Positions 9,215 through 16,896 are shown, counted from the stretch's first letter. The stretch is 36,935 nt of DNA from Helicobacter bilis (GCF_900198365.1 NZ_FZMS01000018.1:1-36935); one strand, 5' to 3'. Translations and numbers: made by a program. Notes: generated by a model not told the origin, from the sequence alone.

Positions 9215-10297
9215 ATGATGACTTACAATAAGCTTGGACTAAATATTGTAATTGCTGGGGCAGTAACTCTAGCTGTAGCTTTTGCAGCAAGTGCTATCCC
9301 AAGCGATAAAGAGCTATTGCAAAAGGCAAAAGATTCTAGTTTAGATCCAATGCCAACAGGCAAGGAACTAGCAGCCTTTCAACAACAAAAGATAAAAGAA
9401 ACCGGTGTTGCAAAAGGTTATAGCCCCTTGCTTACAAAAGATCAAATTGAATTAGGTAAGAAGCTATATTTTGACCCACGATTATCAAGCTCAAACCTTA
9501 TCTCATGTAATACTTGCCATAACTTAGGACTTGCTGGTGCTGATGTCGTGCCAGCAGCTATCGGGCATAAATGGAGTGCAAATCCGCATAATCTCAATAG
9601 CCCAACCGTGCTTAACTCTGTATTTAATGATGTGCAGTTTTGGGATGGTAGATCAGCACATTTAGGCGATCAAGCACAAGGACCAATCCAAAATCCAGTA
9701 GAAATGGCAGCCCAACCAAAGCTTGTTGAAGAAAAAATCACTTCAATACCAGAATATGTCAATGAGTTTAAAAAAGCGTATGGAAAAAATGTGAAAATAG
9801 ACTTTAAACTCATCGCAGATACAATTGCATTGTATGAATTTACGCTTACAACACCAAGCCGATATGATTCTTTCTTAAGAGGGGATACAAATGCCCTTAC
9901 AAAACAAGAAAAAGAAGGACTGAATCTATTTATCGATAAAGGCTGTGCCTCATGTCATAATGGCATAAATCTTGGTGGAAATATGCAGGCATTTGGCGTT
10001 ATGGGGCAGTATCAATACGCAAATATCGGTGATTTTAAAGGTAATGAAGATGGTTTAGTAAAAACCCCAACATTAAGAAATGTAATGCAAACTGCACCAT
10101 ATTTTCATAATGGACAATATTGGGATATTAAAGATGCGATTAAGGAAATGGGTAAGATTCAATTAGGCATAGATTTAAGTCAAAAAGAAATAGAATCTAT
10201 TGCTACATTCTTTAAAGCCCTAGATGGTAAAATGCCAGAAGTTATCTATCCTGTGTTGCCTGTGGCAAGCTCTAAAACGCCAAAGCCAACTTTTTAA
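9215..10297 (+). CDS. Di-haem cytochrome c peroxidase (CcpA/MauG family)
   Basis: A periplasmic enzyme that reduces hydrogen peroxide to water with electrons from cytochrome c. Two c-type haem sites are present, CNTCH and CASCH, about 146 residues apart, as in bacterial di-haem peroxidases. The linker NSPTVLNSVFNDVQFWDGR and the second-domain VKTPTLRNVMQTAPYFHNG are family signatures. The N-terminal hydrophobic stretch ending AFAASA is a Sec signal, or an uncut anchor. Several ATGs lie close together. AAAGGA at 9203-9208 abuts the one at 9209, so 9215 (6-base spacing) or 9218 is more likely the true start. The product is about 360 aa, of normal length. It is divergent from the efflux operon and has its own extended -10. 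Confidence 0.95.
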   Translation: MMTYNKLGLNIVIAGAVTLAVAFAASAIPSDKELLQKAKDSSLDPMPTGKELAAFQQQKIKETGVAKGYSPLLTKDQIELGKKLYFDPRLSSSNLISCNTCHNLGLAGADVVPAAIGHKWSANPHNLNSPTVLNSVFNDVQFWDGRSAHLGDQAQGPIQNPVEMAAQPKLVEEKITSIPEYVNEFKKAYGKNVKIDFKLIADTIALYEFTLTTPSRYDSFLRGDTNALTKQEKEGLNLFIDKGCASCHNGINLGGNMQAFGVMGQYQYANIGDFKGNEDGLVKTPTLRNVMQTAPYFHNGQYWDIKDAIKEMGKIQLGIDLSQKEIESIATFFKALDGKMPEVIYPVLPVASSKTPKPTF

Positions 10298-10320
10298 TCT
10301 AAAACTTACCTAGTTAGATT

Positions 10321-10374
10321 CCTTAAGATTATCGCCTTTTAATAACAATCATGTTATTAAAAGAATCTTTAAGG
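10321..10374. repeat. Long nested inverted repeat after cytochrome c peroxidase
   Basis: CTTTTAATAACA (10336-10347) and TGTTATTAAAAG (10352-10363) pair perfectly over a 4-base loop. Outside them CCTTAAGATT (10321-10330) pairs with AATCTTTAAGG (10364-10374) with one bulge. The whole could form a stem of about 22 bp. No T-run follows, so it is a possible terminator or mRNA-end stabiliser rather than a standard intrinsic terminator. Confidence 0.6.
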
Positions 10375-10552
10375 CTAAGTCGCCTCATAATAACTACATG
10401 CATTTACACGCAACACAGAATCTATTCTACATATTGCCATAAATCTAGTATCAGCATAAAACCACTTAAAAATAGCAAGACACGGCATATTGTAACTTCG
10501 CTAAATTTTTGCTATGATTGCATGAATACTTCGAAACTATGGAACTTTAATC

Positions 10553-10870
10553 ATGAATTTTGTCTTAATAATACTCTCTGGTGTGCTTGATATTTTTGCA
10601 AATCTTGCATTGGAAAAATCCGATGGATTCCGCAAGATATGGTGGGGGATACTTGCCTTAGTGCTTGTTGGTTCTGCGTTTTTACTACTCGCTGTTGTTG
10701 TTGATAATGGCATGTCTTTGCCTATTGCCTATACGCTTTGGGGGGCTATTGGGATTTTGGGCAGTGTTGCTGGGGCTTACTACTTTTTCAAGCAAAAGTT
10801 AAAGCCTATTAATTATGTTGGCATTGTTTTGGTAGTTATCGCTGTGGCTTTATTGCAGTTAAAATTCTAA
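10553..10870 (+). CDS. Small multidrug resistance (SMR) family transporter
   Basis: A 105-aa inner-membrane protein with four transmembrane helices: residues about 2-20, 29-48, 57-76 and 84-103. It is a proton-coupled exporter of the EmrE type that works as a dimer. Family marks are IAYTLWGAIGILGSVAGAYYFF in helix 3, equivalent to the AYAxWxGxG segment of EmrE, and the length. At the place of the essential membrane Glu (Glu14 in EmrE) the sequence is GVLDIFANLAL, with an Asp at residue 13. GGAA lies 9 bases before the ATG. The next gene starts directly at the stop codon (TAAATG), so the two are coupled. SMR proteins often act as unlike pairs; no second SMR gene is here. Confidence 0.88.
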   Translation: MNFVLIILSGVLDIFANLALEKSDGFRKIWWGILALVLVGSAFLLLAVVVDNGMSLPIAYTLWGAIGILGSVAGAYYFFKQKLKPINYVGIVLVVIAVALLQLKF

Positions 10871-11164
10871 ATGAGACAAAATCATAAAAGCGGCTTTTTA
10901 AGCATAGATATTGCTTTCTCTCTACTTATCCTATCATTTGCTTTTATTCTACTTTTACAAGCCCAAAATACAATCACAAAGCAGTTAAACACACATGATA
11001 TGCAGAATCTTTATAAAGCAAATGAAACACTTTTTTACAACCTAAAACACAATATATGCAAAAAACACACATTAAAAACACAAAGCAATCACACCTATAA
11101 TGCATGTATGCTTACAGGAAAAGCAAATGATGAAATCACTCTGCATTACTATGCAATACAATAA
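10871..11164 (+). CDS. Small pilin-like membrane protein (97 aa)
   Basis: The N-terminus reads KSGFLSIDIAFSLLILSFAF, followed by LLLQAQ. It resembles a type IV pilin/pseudopilin signal: short basic leader, Gly, then Phe and a roughly 20-residue hydrophobic helix. The residue five places after the Gly is Asp where pilins nearly always have Glu, and no pilus genes are nearby. The rest is a short polar domain with three Cys. The ATG abuts the SMR stop codon, so translation is coupled. Similar small proteins of unknown function are common in Helicobacter. It may be an atypical pseudopilin or simply a single-span membrane protein. Confidence 0.65.
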   Translation: MRQNHKSGFLSIDIAFSLLILSFAFILLLQAQNTITKQLNTHDMQNLYKANETLFYNLKHNICKKHTLKTQSNHTYNACMLTGKANDEITLHYYAIQ

Positions 11165-11230
11165 TTTCATGCAAGATAAATATTAGAATCTAAAGACATG
11201 GTTTAAAGATATAGTCAAAAATTAGTATAT

Positions 11231-11431
11231 TTAGTGTGGAATTATGGAATTTTTGCGTGCGGTTTTTTGAAGTGAAAATAAAAATAAAAACATTACAATG
11301 CTATACATTACAAACAAAAGATTTTCTATTGCTCCTGTTGCTTTCACGCTTCCACCGATAAAACCACCTATCCCTAAAATATATTTTGGATTAATCAAAA
11401 TAACACAACAGAAAAGTAGCCACGCAATCAA
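11231..11431 (-). CDS. Possible two-helix membrane protein (66 aa), doubtful
   Basis: The open frame begins with a TTG codon, has no visible ribosome site, and codes for two hydrophobic segments (residues about 1-20 and 36-54) separated by a Gly-rich loop (GIGGFIGGSVKATG). The composition looks like a real membrane protein or the end of one. It lies just after the defence-type operon on the same strand. It could be the remnant of a longer gene. I have no family for it. Confidence 0.3.
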   Translation of the reverse strand: MIAWLLFCCVILINPKYILGIGGFIGGSVKATGAIENLLFVMYSIVMFLFLFSLQKTARKNSIIPH

Positions 11432-11496
11432 AGAATTTGGAGTATTTTAAAACTTATATTTTAAACAAATAACAAAAAAGTATGTCTATTGAAATT

Positions 11497-11922
11497 TTAT
11501 GGGTTTCTTGGGGTATTGAAAAACTCAAATAAAACTTTAGAAATTTTGTAAAAACACCAGCCCACAATCGCTAGTATAGGCAATACGCATACACTAACAA
11601 AATTAAATTGTTTTACAATAAAAAGCCCAGAAATAATAAAAAACTCGATATAAAAGGCAAACCTAAAATACCTACTTAATTTATCAAGTCGATTATCATA
11701 TGCTTCGTCGTATAGTGAATGAAGTGTGGAGAGACTTCTTGAATTAAATAAGATTGAAAAAGCTGTTATTTGAAATCCAAACATTATGGACAGAAAAGTT
11801 ATAAGCTCCGTAAAGAAAGTATTGTTTGGATTATCTTTATATCCAAAAATAAATAAGCCAATAATTGAACTTGCTACCACGATTATTGTAATTTCATAAA
11901 TATCTCTGCCTTTAATTATCAT
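11497..11922 (-). CDS. Four-helix membrane protein in the restriction operon (141 aa)
   Basis: Unrecognised. The ATG at 11922 has GGAGG 6 bases upstream and overlaps the end of the preceding gene by 11 bases. The frame stays open to 11976, but that start is poorer. Four transmembrane helices are predicted by eye: residues about 10-27, 36-60, 85-106 and 109-134. A short soluble loop after helix 2 (SLSTLHSLYDEAYDNRLDKLSRYF) faces one side. It is the third gene of a tight unit: type IIG enzyme, soluble 263-aa protein, this protein. Small multi-span proteins encoded beside a soluble partner in restriction loci are often membrane effectors of antiphage systems. Here that is inference only. Confidence 0.7.
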   Translation of the reverse strand: MIIKGRDIYEITIIVVASSIIGLFIFGYKDNPNNTFFTELITFLSIMFGFQITAFSILFNSRSLSTLHSLYDEAYDNRLDKLSRYFRFAFYIEFFIISGLFIVKQFNFVSVCVLPILAIVGWCFYKISKVLFEFFNTPRNP

Positions 11923-12703
11923 TGATTGCCTCCAGCAGCTTTTCTTTGACACTTTCTTTATCCCAAATACTTTCATTTGTTTTAAGTGGTTTAATAGTTA
12001 TTTTTTGGAAAAATGTGTTTTGGTTAAAAATAACCCCAAAACTATTTTTATCCTTTCCTTTTATCAACAAATCTTTTATGCGAAGATTATCTTTTGACAC
12101 AAAAAGATTTTCTATGAATGATAAAATATTCTTTTTACTTTTATCTTTGTATTTAAGCGACAAAACAAAATCATCTGGTCGTGAATCCTGATCGATATTT
12201 AGCGTTTTTATTAGCCCTCCACCAAACAAACCATTAGCATCTGCAAATCTTATTTCTTGTATAGAATCTAAGGTTTTGATGAAATGTTCTAAAGCTTGAT
12301 AAAAGCTGTCTATTTCATATTTATTGTTTTTATTACTTTCTTGTAATATGTCTAACAAAATTTTTTTATCATCATAGTTTTTTATGTAAAGGATTTGTTT
12401 TTCATAGTGATATAGAAAAAATCCTTGCTGTATCAATTCTACTTCGGTTGGACTTCTGGTATTTTTCTTTTCCTGTTTCGTTTCTGTATCAAGAACTGTA
12501 TCGCGTCTTGGGCTTGGGCTGTTGTATTCAATAGCCAACCAAAAATATTCATCAGTATTTTCTATATATCCTTTGTAGTAATTATTCTTTTTGTGAATAA
12601 ATATTTCTTTACTTATATGCTCAAAATCATCTTTGGTGGCGTTATTTAATTTTTCTGGCTTTGTTGTGCTTGTCAATATGATTCTCGCCTTATAAAATTC
12701 CAT
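11912..12703 (-). CDS. Unrecognised soluble protein in the restriction operon (263 aa)
   Basis: I do not recognise a family with confidence. The protein has no signal or membrane helix. Residues 1-70 look beta-rich (YKARIILTSTTKPEKLNN, YKGYIENTDEYFWLAIEYN). A polar linker follows (about 72-90). Residues about 91-120 (QGFFLYHYEKQILYIKNYDD) resemble a beta hairpin, then come helices and a lysine-rich C-terminal half. The shape recalls the KwaB-type partner of two-gene antiphage systems, but I cannot support that assignment. The ATG directly follows the TGA of the type IIG gene (TGAATG) with AAAGGA upstream, and the next gene overlaps its end by 11 bases. All three genes are therefore translationally linked. 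Confidence 0.7.
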   Translation of the reverse strand: MEFYKARIILTSTTKPEKLNNATKDDFEHISKEIFIHKKNNYYKGYIENTDEYFWLAIEYNSPSPRRDTVLDTETKQEKKNTRSPTEVELIQQGFFLYHYEKQILYIKNYDDKKILLDILQESNKNNKYEIDSFYQALEHFIKTLDSIQEIRFADANGLFGGGLIKTLNIDQDSRPDDFVLSLKYKDKSKKNILSFIENLFVSKDNLRIKDLLIKGKDKNSFGVIFNQNTFFQKITIKPLKTNESIWDKESVKEKLLEAINDN

Positions 12704-15700
12704 TCATGTCCTTTCTATGTTTTCTATCTCATCTTTTGTGAGATTGTAGAGTTTATAGACTAAAGAGTCAATTTTAGATTCTAACTTGCTTGTGTCAAGG
12801 GTAGAATCTGCTTTGTCATATTGAGCCGTAGGCGAAATATCTTTTTTAGATTCTGTATTTTTAGATACTTCGGCTAACGCCTCAGTATGACAAGCTTTAA
12901 TTTCTAGAATTTCATCTACACATTTTATAATCTCATCGCATAGGGGCTTATTAGATTCTGTGATTTGTGGGATAGGGAGATTTTCTAATTCATAAAGATT
13001 TACATTGTTGTTTGTGCTGGTGATTCTAAATAGCCAGTTTAAAAGCTTAGAGTTAAGAAGTCCTATCAAATATATTGCGGTTTCTTTAGATTCTACAAAA
13101 AGCATTTTTGTAGAATGTAAAAACACAAATTTATTTGTGTTTTTACATTCTAGCAAGGTGCAATGTATGCGATTTTTGTCAGTTGTGCCTGTGATGCCTT
13201 GCATAGCGATTATGTGTGATTTTGCATTATGGTTACACATTTTTAAAGTTTCGCTAGATTCTATGCAGTGCATAAGATTATTATCAATAAAGTAGCGATG
13301 TATATTTTCGCCTTTTATGAGATAGATTCCTGTTTGTTTTTCGCTTTTAATACGCTTTAAATGGATTGTATTTATATTGCCCTGTAAGCTAGAATCCATC
13401 ATATCTTTTAGTAGGATTTTATCTGTTTTAACTTTGGCAATAATGGACATTTCGCCTTTTTTAATAAGTGGGATTTCATAAAGTGGGAAAAACTCTAAAA
13501 TTTGCTTTTGACTGATAGATTCAAAGTCAATTTTATCCATTTTGGATTCTGTGTTGTTGATAGCGATTTTAAAGTGGTTATTTGACTTTGGCTTTGCTTT
13601 GAGAAACTCCATAATGCAAACGCCTTGTATCACACCTGTGAAAAGTTTTTGATTCTTCTTAAACTCCACAAAGTATTGCATTTGTGTTTTTTTGAGTAGT
13701 AGCTCTCTTGTAAATTGTGCGGATAAATCGCACATAATGGAGCTTTGTGTGATAAATGCAACAAGTGAGTTTGTATGTCCTAAATTGTATCCTAGCTCTA
13801 CAAAAACCTTATATAAGTTTTGTTTGCCTTTATCCTTGCCTTCGCTGTAAGGGAATCTTGTTTTGTCGTAAAGCCCCTTTGGCACTTGCATATAAGGCGG
13901 ATTACCTATGACTAAATCAAAGCCTATAAAGTCGCCTGCGTTTGAGTGAAACTTTTGCTTTTCAAATTCTTTGTCGCCTATGCCTTTTTGTTTTAATTGA
14001 TTATTATAGGCAATTTGCTCTTTGGTTAGCCCATCGCTCAAAACTTCGGGGAATTCAAACCGCCATTCAAATGCGTTTTCATAGCCTTTTGCACTTAATT
14101 TATCATCAATTTGCATTCTTAGCTCTATGAGTTTTGAAGCAGATTTAAAGGCTTCTTGCTTTTTGCTGCTCTCTGTGGGTTCAAAACTTTTTGCATAGTT
14201 TTTATTTGTCAGTATGTTTGAAACGACACCTATGCCAGAATCTATATTTTCTTTAAAAATAAAGGTTGTTTCATTTATCCACTCCCCTAGTGCAAATGTG
14301 CCAAATATTTTTAGGTGTTTTTCTATCCCTTTTCTTAGTTTATCTTGCTCTTTGTTGGCTTTAATGGAGATTTTAAACTTTTCTTTGAGATTTTTAATAC
14401 TTTCTTGTATCTTTTGCTTTGCTGTAATGTCTTTGTTATGCTTATAATCTATTACAAGATTTTTGTATGCTTGTATTTCTTGCTCTATATTGTTAATATT
14501 GAGTGAATCTTTTAAATCAAAGCGGCTTACAAGCGAATTCCCGCATTTAATATTTATATCAATATTTGGTAGGGTTTCTAGGGTGTTTGTATTTTTACCA
14601 TTAGAATCAAAGATATAAAAGCTGTATTTAAGTAGCTCTATCCATAGTCTTAGCTTTGTGATTTCACAAGAGTTTGGGTTTATATCCACGCCAAAAAGGC
14701 AGGATTCTATCAAAATGCGTTTGTTGTGAAATAGGGCTTTTTGGATTATGTGAGATTCTAAATTTTCGTGGGCTGGGGTTTGATAAGTATGCAGGATGTT
14801 ATTAGAATCTTGTATTAAAATCTCATCATTTTCTAGGCTTAAATCTATGTCTTTTAATCGCTTGTAGTCTCGCTCTCCATTATCATCAATGTGAATCTCG
14901 CAGAGAATCTTAAGGCGGAATTTTAGCTCTATCATAGCATTGAGCATAGATACAAGGAAGTGTCCGCTACCAACGGCTGGATCGCATATTTTTATAGAAT
15001 CAAAAATAGCATTTGCCTCTTTATAGCCATTTACAGAATCTGTGAGTTTATCTAGCTTTTGTGCTAAAGATTCTAAGCTATCGCATTCCCACGATTTTCT
15101 TTCATTAAACTTATCTATAACGACTTTTTCTAGCGACTCTTTACACATATAGCTTGTGATAAAGCTAGGCGTGTAGAAACTGCCCTCTTTGTAGCCATTT
15201 AGCTTTTCAAAGACTAGTCCTAACACAGCGGCATTTATCAGCTTGTCGTGGTTTGTTTTGGTGTGGTTTATAATGTCCTTTGGCGTGGTGGTGAAGTCAT
15301 AAGCGTGTAAAAAGGCAAAGAGATACTCTAAAAGTGGCAGAGATTCTATATCTTTGTAGTTTTTATCTCTTTTAAGGATTGAGTGTTTAAATATAGCTAT
15401 TGTTTTAGAATCTAACAGCTTTATTTCTTTACCCTCTCTTTCTAGCTTTGTTTTGTCAAAAAGGCTTGAGTTAAGATAAGGGATAGAATCTAGCTCTTTT
15501 AGAGTGCTTTGGCGTTTGCTCTCTTTAATGGCTAAGACTTCAAAAAAGAGTGTGTTTAAGTCTGTGAAGCTTTTGAGAGTGTCAATATCTAAAAATGGCT
15601 TTTTAATATGCTTGAAGCTTAAAAGCATAGATTCTAAAAGTCGCAGGAATAAAAGGCGGTTATTCCAAGTGGTAAGCAGTGAAAAGATAGTCTCAAAGTC

Positions 15701-16513
15701 ATCTTGTGGGGAGAGCTGGAAAGCTTTGGTGATAGAATCTAAAAGCGTGTTTTTTATATCATTTGCTTGTATTAAAACTTTAGAATTTTGACTTATCTCT
15801 TTTAAGCCTAGAATATAGAGTAATTCATCATAGAAGCTTTGATTTAGCGTATTTGCGTCAATGCAATTTTTTCGTTTTAATAGCACTTGTGGGCTTAGGG
15901 CTTGATATAGCAGGGGCAGGGGTGTAGTCTGTATATGAAAATGGGTAAATTTTAGTGTGGAATTAAGCTTTGGCAAATATAGTTTAATATCATCGTAAAA
16001 TTTTTGTGTTGTCTTATTTACACCTTCTTTACCATCGCAATTATTAAAATAGCCTATGATTGTTTTATCATCGGCAAATTGTCGGTATTGTTCGGCGTCT
16101 ATGAGATAGAAATCTCGCGTATTTGTTAGGATAATGCGTTTTATGTCGTTGTTGTTATGGGTTATATACTCGCGTAAAAAGTAGAGAATGGATTCATAAA
16201 AGGCTTTGGATTCTAGATTCTCTACCAAAACTGGGTGGGTGCAGGGTTTAGGGTGCGTTATTTTAGATTCTAGATTCTTGTCATTTTGAGCCATAGGCGA
16301 AAAATCTCTTTTAGATTCCAAATCTTTAGATACTTCGGCTAACGCTTCAGTATGACAAGGATTAGATTCTAGATTCTGTATTGTTTGGTTTGTGCTATTT
16401 ATAGAATCTGTAGTTTTAGTAGATTCTAGAATTTTGTCATTTTTGCAAGTGTGGGCAAGAGATTGTTTCGTGCGAGCTTTTGAAAAAAGCGAAAAATCTC
16501 TTTTAGATTCCAA
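12704..16513 (-). CDS. Type IIG restriction-modification enzyme, methylase and specificity part (out of frame with its nuclease part)
   Basis: The bulk of an Eco57I-like enzyme that carries N6-adenine methylase, target recognition and cleavage in one chain. In this 1269-codon frame the SAM motif is DPAVGSGHFLVSML (511-524), the GEGSFYTP-like region is EGSFYTPSFI (443-452), FGVDINPNSCEITKLRLW is near 607-624, and the catalytic IGNPPY is at 869-874. The region 950-1210 is the probable target-recognition domain. The ATG at 16513 is probably not the real start. The open frame continues upstream through in-frame repeats to the G12 tract at 16594-16605, where it loses register with the nuclease part. 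With 13 or 10 G the whole would be one protein of about 1397 aa. Residues 1-105 and about 1208-1252 consist largely of dispersed repeat sequence. Confidence 0.88.
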   Translation of the reverse strand: MESKRDFSLFSKARTKQSLAHTCKNDKILESTKTTDSINSTNQTIQNLESNPCHTEALAEVSKDLESKRDFSPMAQNDKNLESKITHPKPCTHPVLVENLESKAFYESILYFLREYITHNNNDIKRIILTNTRDFYLIDAEQYRQFADDKTIIGYFNNCDGKEGVNKTTQKFYDDIKLYLPKLNSTLKFTHFHIQTTPLPLLYQALSPQVLLKRKNCIDANTLNQSFYDELLYILGLKEISQNSKVLIQANDIKNTLLDSITKAFQLSPQDDFETIFSLLTTWNNRLLFLRLLESMLLSFKHIKKPFLDIDTLKSFTDLNTLFFEVLAIKESKRQSTLKELDSIPYLNSSLFDKTKLEREGKEIKLLDSKTIAIFKHSILKRDKNYKDIESLPLLEYLFAFLHAYDFTTTPKDIINHTKTNHDKLINAAVLGLVFEKLNGYKEGSFYTPSFITSYMCKESLEKVVIDKFNERKSWECDSLESLAQKLDKLTDSVNGYKEANAIFDSIKICDPAVGSGHFLVSMLNAMIELKFRLKILCEIHIDDNGERDYKRLKDIDLSLENDEILIQDSNNILHTYQTPAHENLESHIIQKALFHNKRILIESCLFGVDINPNSCEITKLRLWIELLKYSFYIFDSNGKNTNTLETLPNIDINIKCGNSLVSRFDLKDSLNINNIEQEIQAYKNLVIDYKHNKDITAKQKIQESIKNLKEKFKISIKANKEQDKLRKGIEKHLKIFGTFALGEWINETTFIFKENIDSGIGVVSNILTNKNYAKSFEPTESSKKQEAFKSASKLIELRMQIDDKLSAKGYENAFEWRFEFPEVLSDGLTKEQIAYNNQLKQKGIGDKEFEKQKFHSNAGDFIGFDLVIGNPPYMQVPKGLYDKTRFPYSEGKDKGKQNLYKVFVELGYNLGHTNSLVAFITQSSIMCDLSAQFTRELLLKKTQMQYFVEFKKNQKLFTGVIQGVCIMEFLKAKPKSNNHFKIAINNTESKMDKIDFESISQKQILEFFPLYEIPLIKKGEMSIIAKVKTDKILLKDMMDSSLQGNINTIHLKRIKSEKQTGIYLIKGENIHRYFIDNNLMHCIESSETLKMCNHNAKSHIIAMQGITGTTDKNRIHCTLLECKNTNKFVFLHSTKMLFVESKETAIYLIGLLNSKLLNWLFRITSTNNNVNLYELENLPIPQITESNKPLCDEIIKCVDEILEIKACHTEALAEVSKNTESKKDISPTAQYDKADSTLDTSKLESKIDSLVYKLYNLTKDEIENIERT
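12814..12892. repeat. Inverted-pair (REPIN-like) repeat, copy 1, in the 3' end of the type IIG gene
   Basis: A 79-base unit beginning TGTCAT and ending ATGACA. Its left arm (TGTCATATTGAGCCGTAGGC) is a diverged reverse copy of its right arm (ACTTCGGCTAACGCCTCAGT then ATGACA). Each arm can fold as a small hairpin with mismatches. Read on the minus strand it encodes CHTEALAEVSK and then DISPTAQYDK, in the same codon phase as copies 2 and 3. Confidence 0.75.
16232..16256. repeat. Dispersed repeat, GGGTG-type, coding copy
   Basis: This is the near-identical partner of the intergenic unit at 6137-6166. Both contain GGGTG, two variable bases, TGCAGGGTTTA and GGGTGC. On the minus strand it encodes THPKPCTHPVL in the linker of the type IIG enzyme, next to repeat copy 2. 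Confidence 0.5.
16279..16357. repeat. Inverted-pair (REPIN-like) repeat, copy 2, in the type IIG linker
   Basis: Exactly 79 bases, like copy 1, from TGTCAT to ATGACA. Both arms are related inverted copies: TTTGAGCCATAGGCGAAAAA and, reversed, ACTGAAGCGTTAGCCGAAGT. On the minus strand it reads CHTEALAEVSKDLESKRDFS then PMAQND. Confidence 0.75.
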
Positions 16514-16549
16514 ATCTTTAGATACTTCAGCTAATGCCTCAGTATGACA
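16435..16549. repeat. Inverted-pair (REPIN-like) repeat, copy 3 (long form)
   Basis: A 115-base relative of copies 1 and 2, again bounded by TGTCAT and ATGACA and with the same right half. The left arm is different and longer and contains its own GCTTTTGAAAAAAGC hairpin. It reads in the same protein phase (CHTEALAEVSKDLESKRDFS). The three unit lengths are all 1 mod 3, and all copies keep the gene open. Confidence 0.7.
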
Positions 16550-16590
16550 AGGTATAGAATCAAGACTATATTCTGGTGTAAAGAGTGTTA

Positions 16591-16896
16591 CTACCCCCCC
16601 CCCCCATTGTTAGAGTTTATAAACTCCGCTTCATTGCTTAGGCGTTTCACTTCAAAAAGCACTTTAGCTTTGTTGTCTTCATAAATGCTTAAATCAATGC
16701 GATTTTTTGTATTGCACTCATAGGCAAAGCTTTGGGATAGAAACTCTATTAAAGCGATTTTTTGATGCTCTTCACTCTCATTTTCATTTGTATGTAAAAA
16801 CTTATCCCTATGTTTGCTAAAAGATTCTAAATCATTTTTACTTGGACTTTGAGCGTTTGATAGAAAGTCTTCTAAGGGGATAAGCGTATAAGTCAT
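16591..16896 (-). CDS. Type IIG restriction enzyme, N-terminal nuclease part (cut off by the G12 tract)
   Basis: These 101 codons are the true start of the type IIG gene. The sequence has a PD-(D/E)xK nuclease pattern: Asp68 in RIDLSIY and the Glu82-x-Lys84 pair in VLFEVKRL. A helical segment with SEEHQKIALIEFLSQSFAYE, carrying a conserved-type Glu, precedes it. The frame then enters twelve G (four Gly codons) and stops at once at TAG. One more G reads on into VVTLFTPEYSLDSIPCHTEA and the methylase frame, while one fewer G gives a stop 13 codons after the tract begins. In the present state the cell would make only this fragment, so restriction is predicted to be OFF. AAGAGAAG lies before the ATG. 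Confidence 0.82.
   Translation of the reverse strand: MTYTLIPLEDFLSNAQSPSKNDLESFSKHRDKFLHTNENESEEHQKIALIEFLSQSFAYECNTKNRIDLSIYEDNKAKVLFEVKRLSNEAEFINSNNGGGG
16594..16605. repeat. G12/C12 homopolymer, phase-variation tract of the type IIG gene
   Basis: Twelve C on the plus strand, read as twelve G by the gene. Tracts of this length slip readily during replication in Helicobacter and Campylobacter. Here 12 gives a stop, while 13 (or 10) joins nuclease and methylase parts in one frame. Confidence 0.9.

Noticed and set aside
12814-12892. Reading the TGTCAT units as ordinary protein repeats only
   Set aside because: The unit's two arms are inverted copies of each other at DNA level and a half-copy occurs in a gene-free gap, so the DNA rather than the protein seems to be the repeating entity.
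16511-16513. ATG as start of the type IIG methylase part
   Set aside because: It lies inside a repeat unit, has no ribosome site, and the frame is open upstream to the G12 tract, where it meets the real N-terminus.
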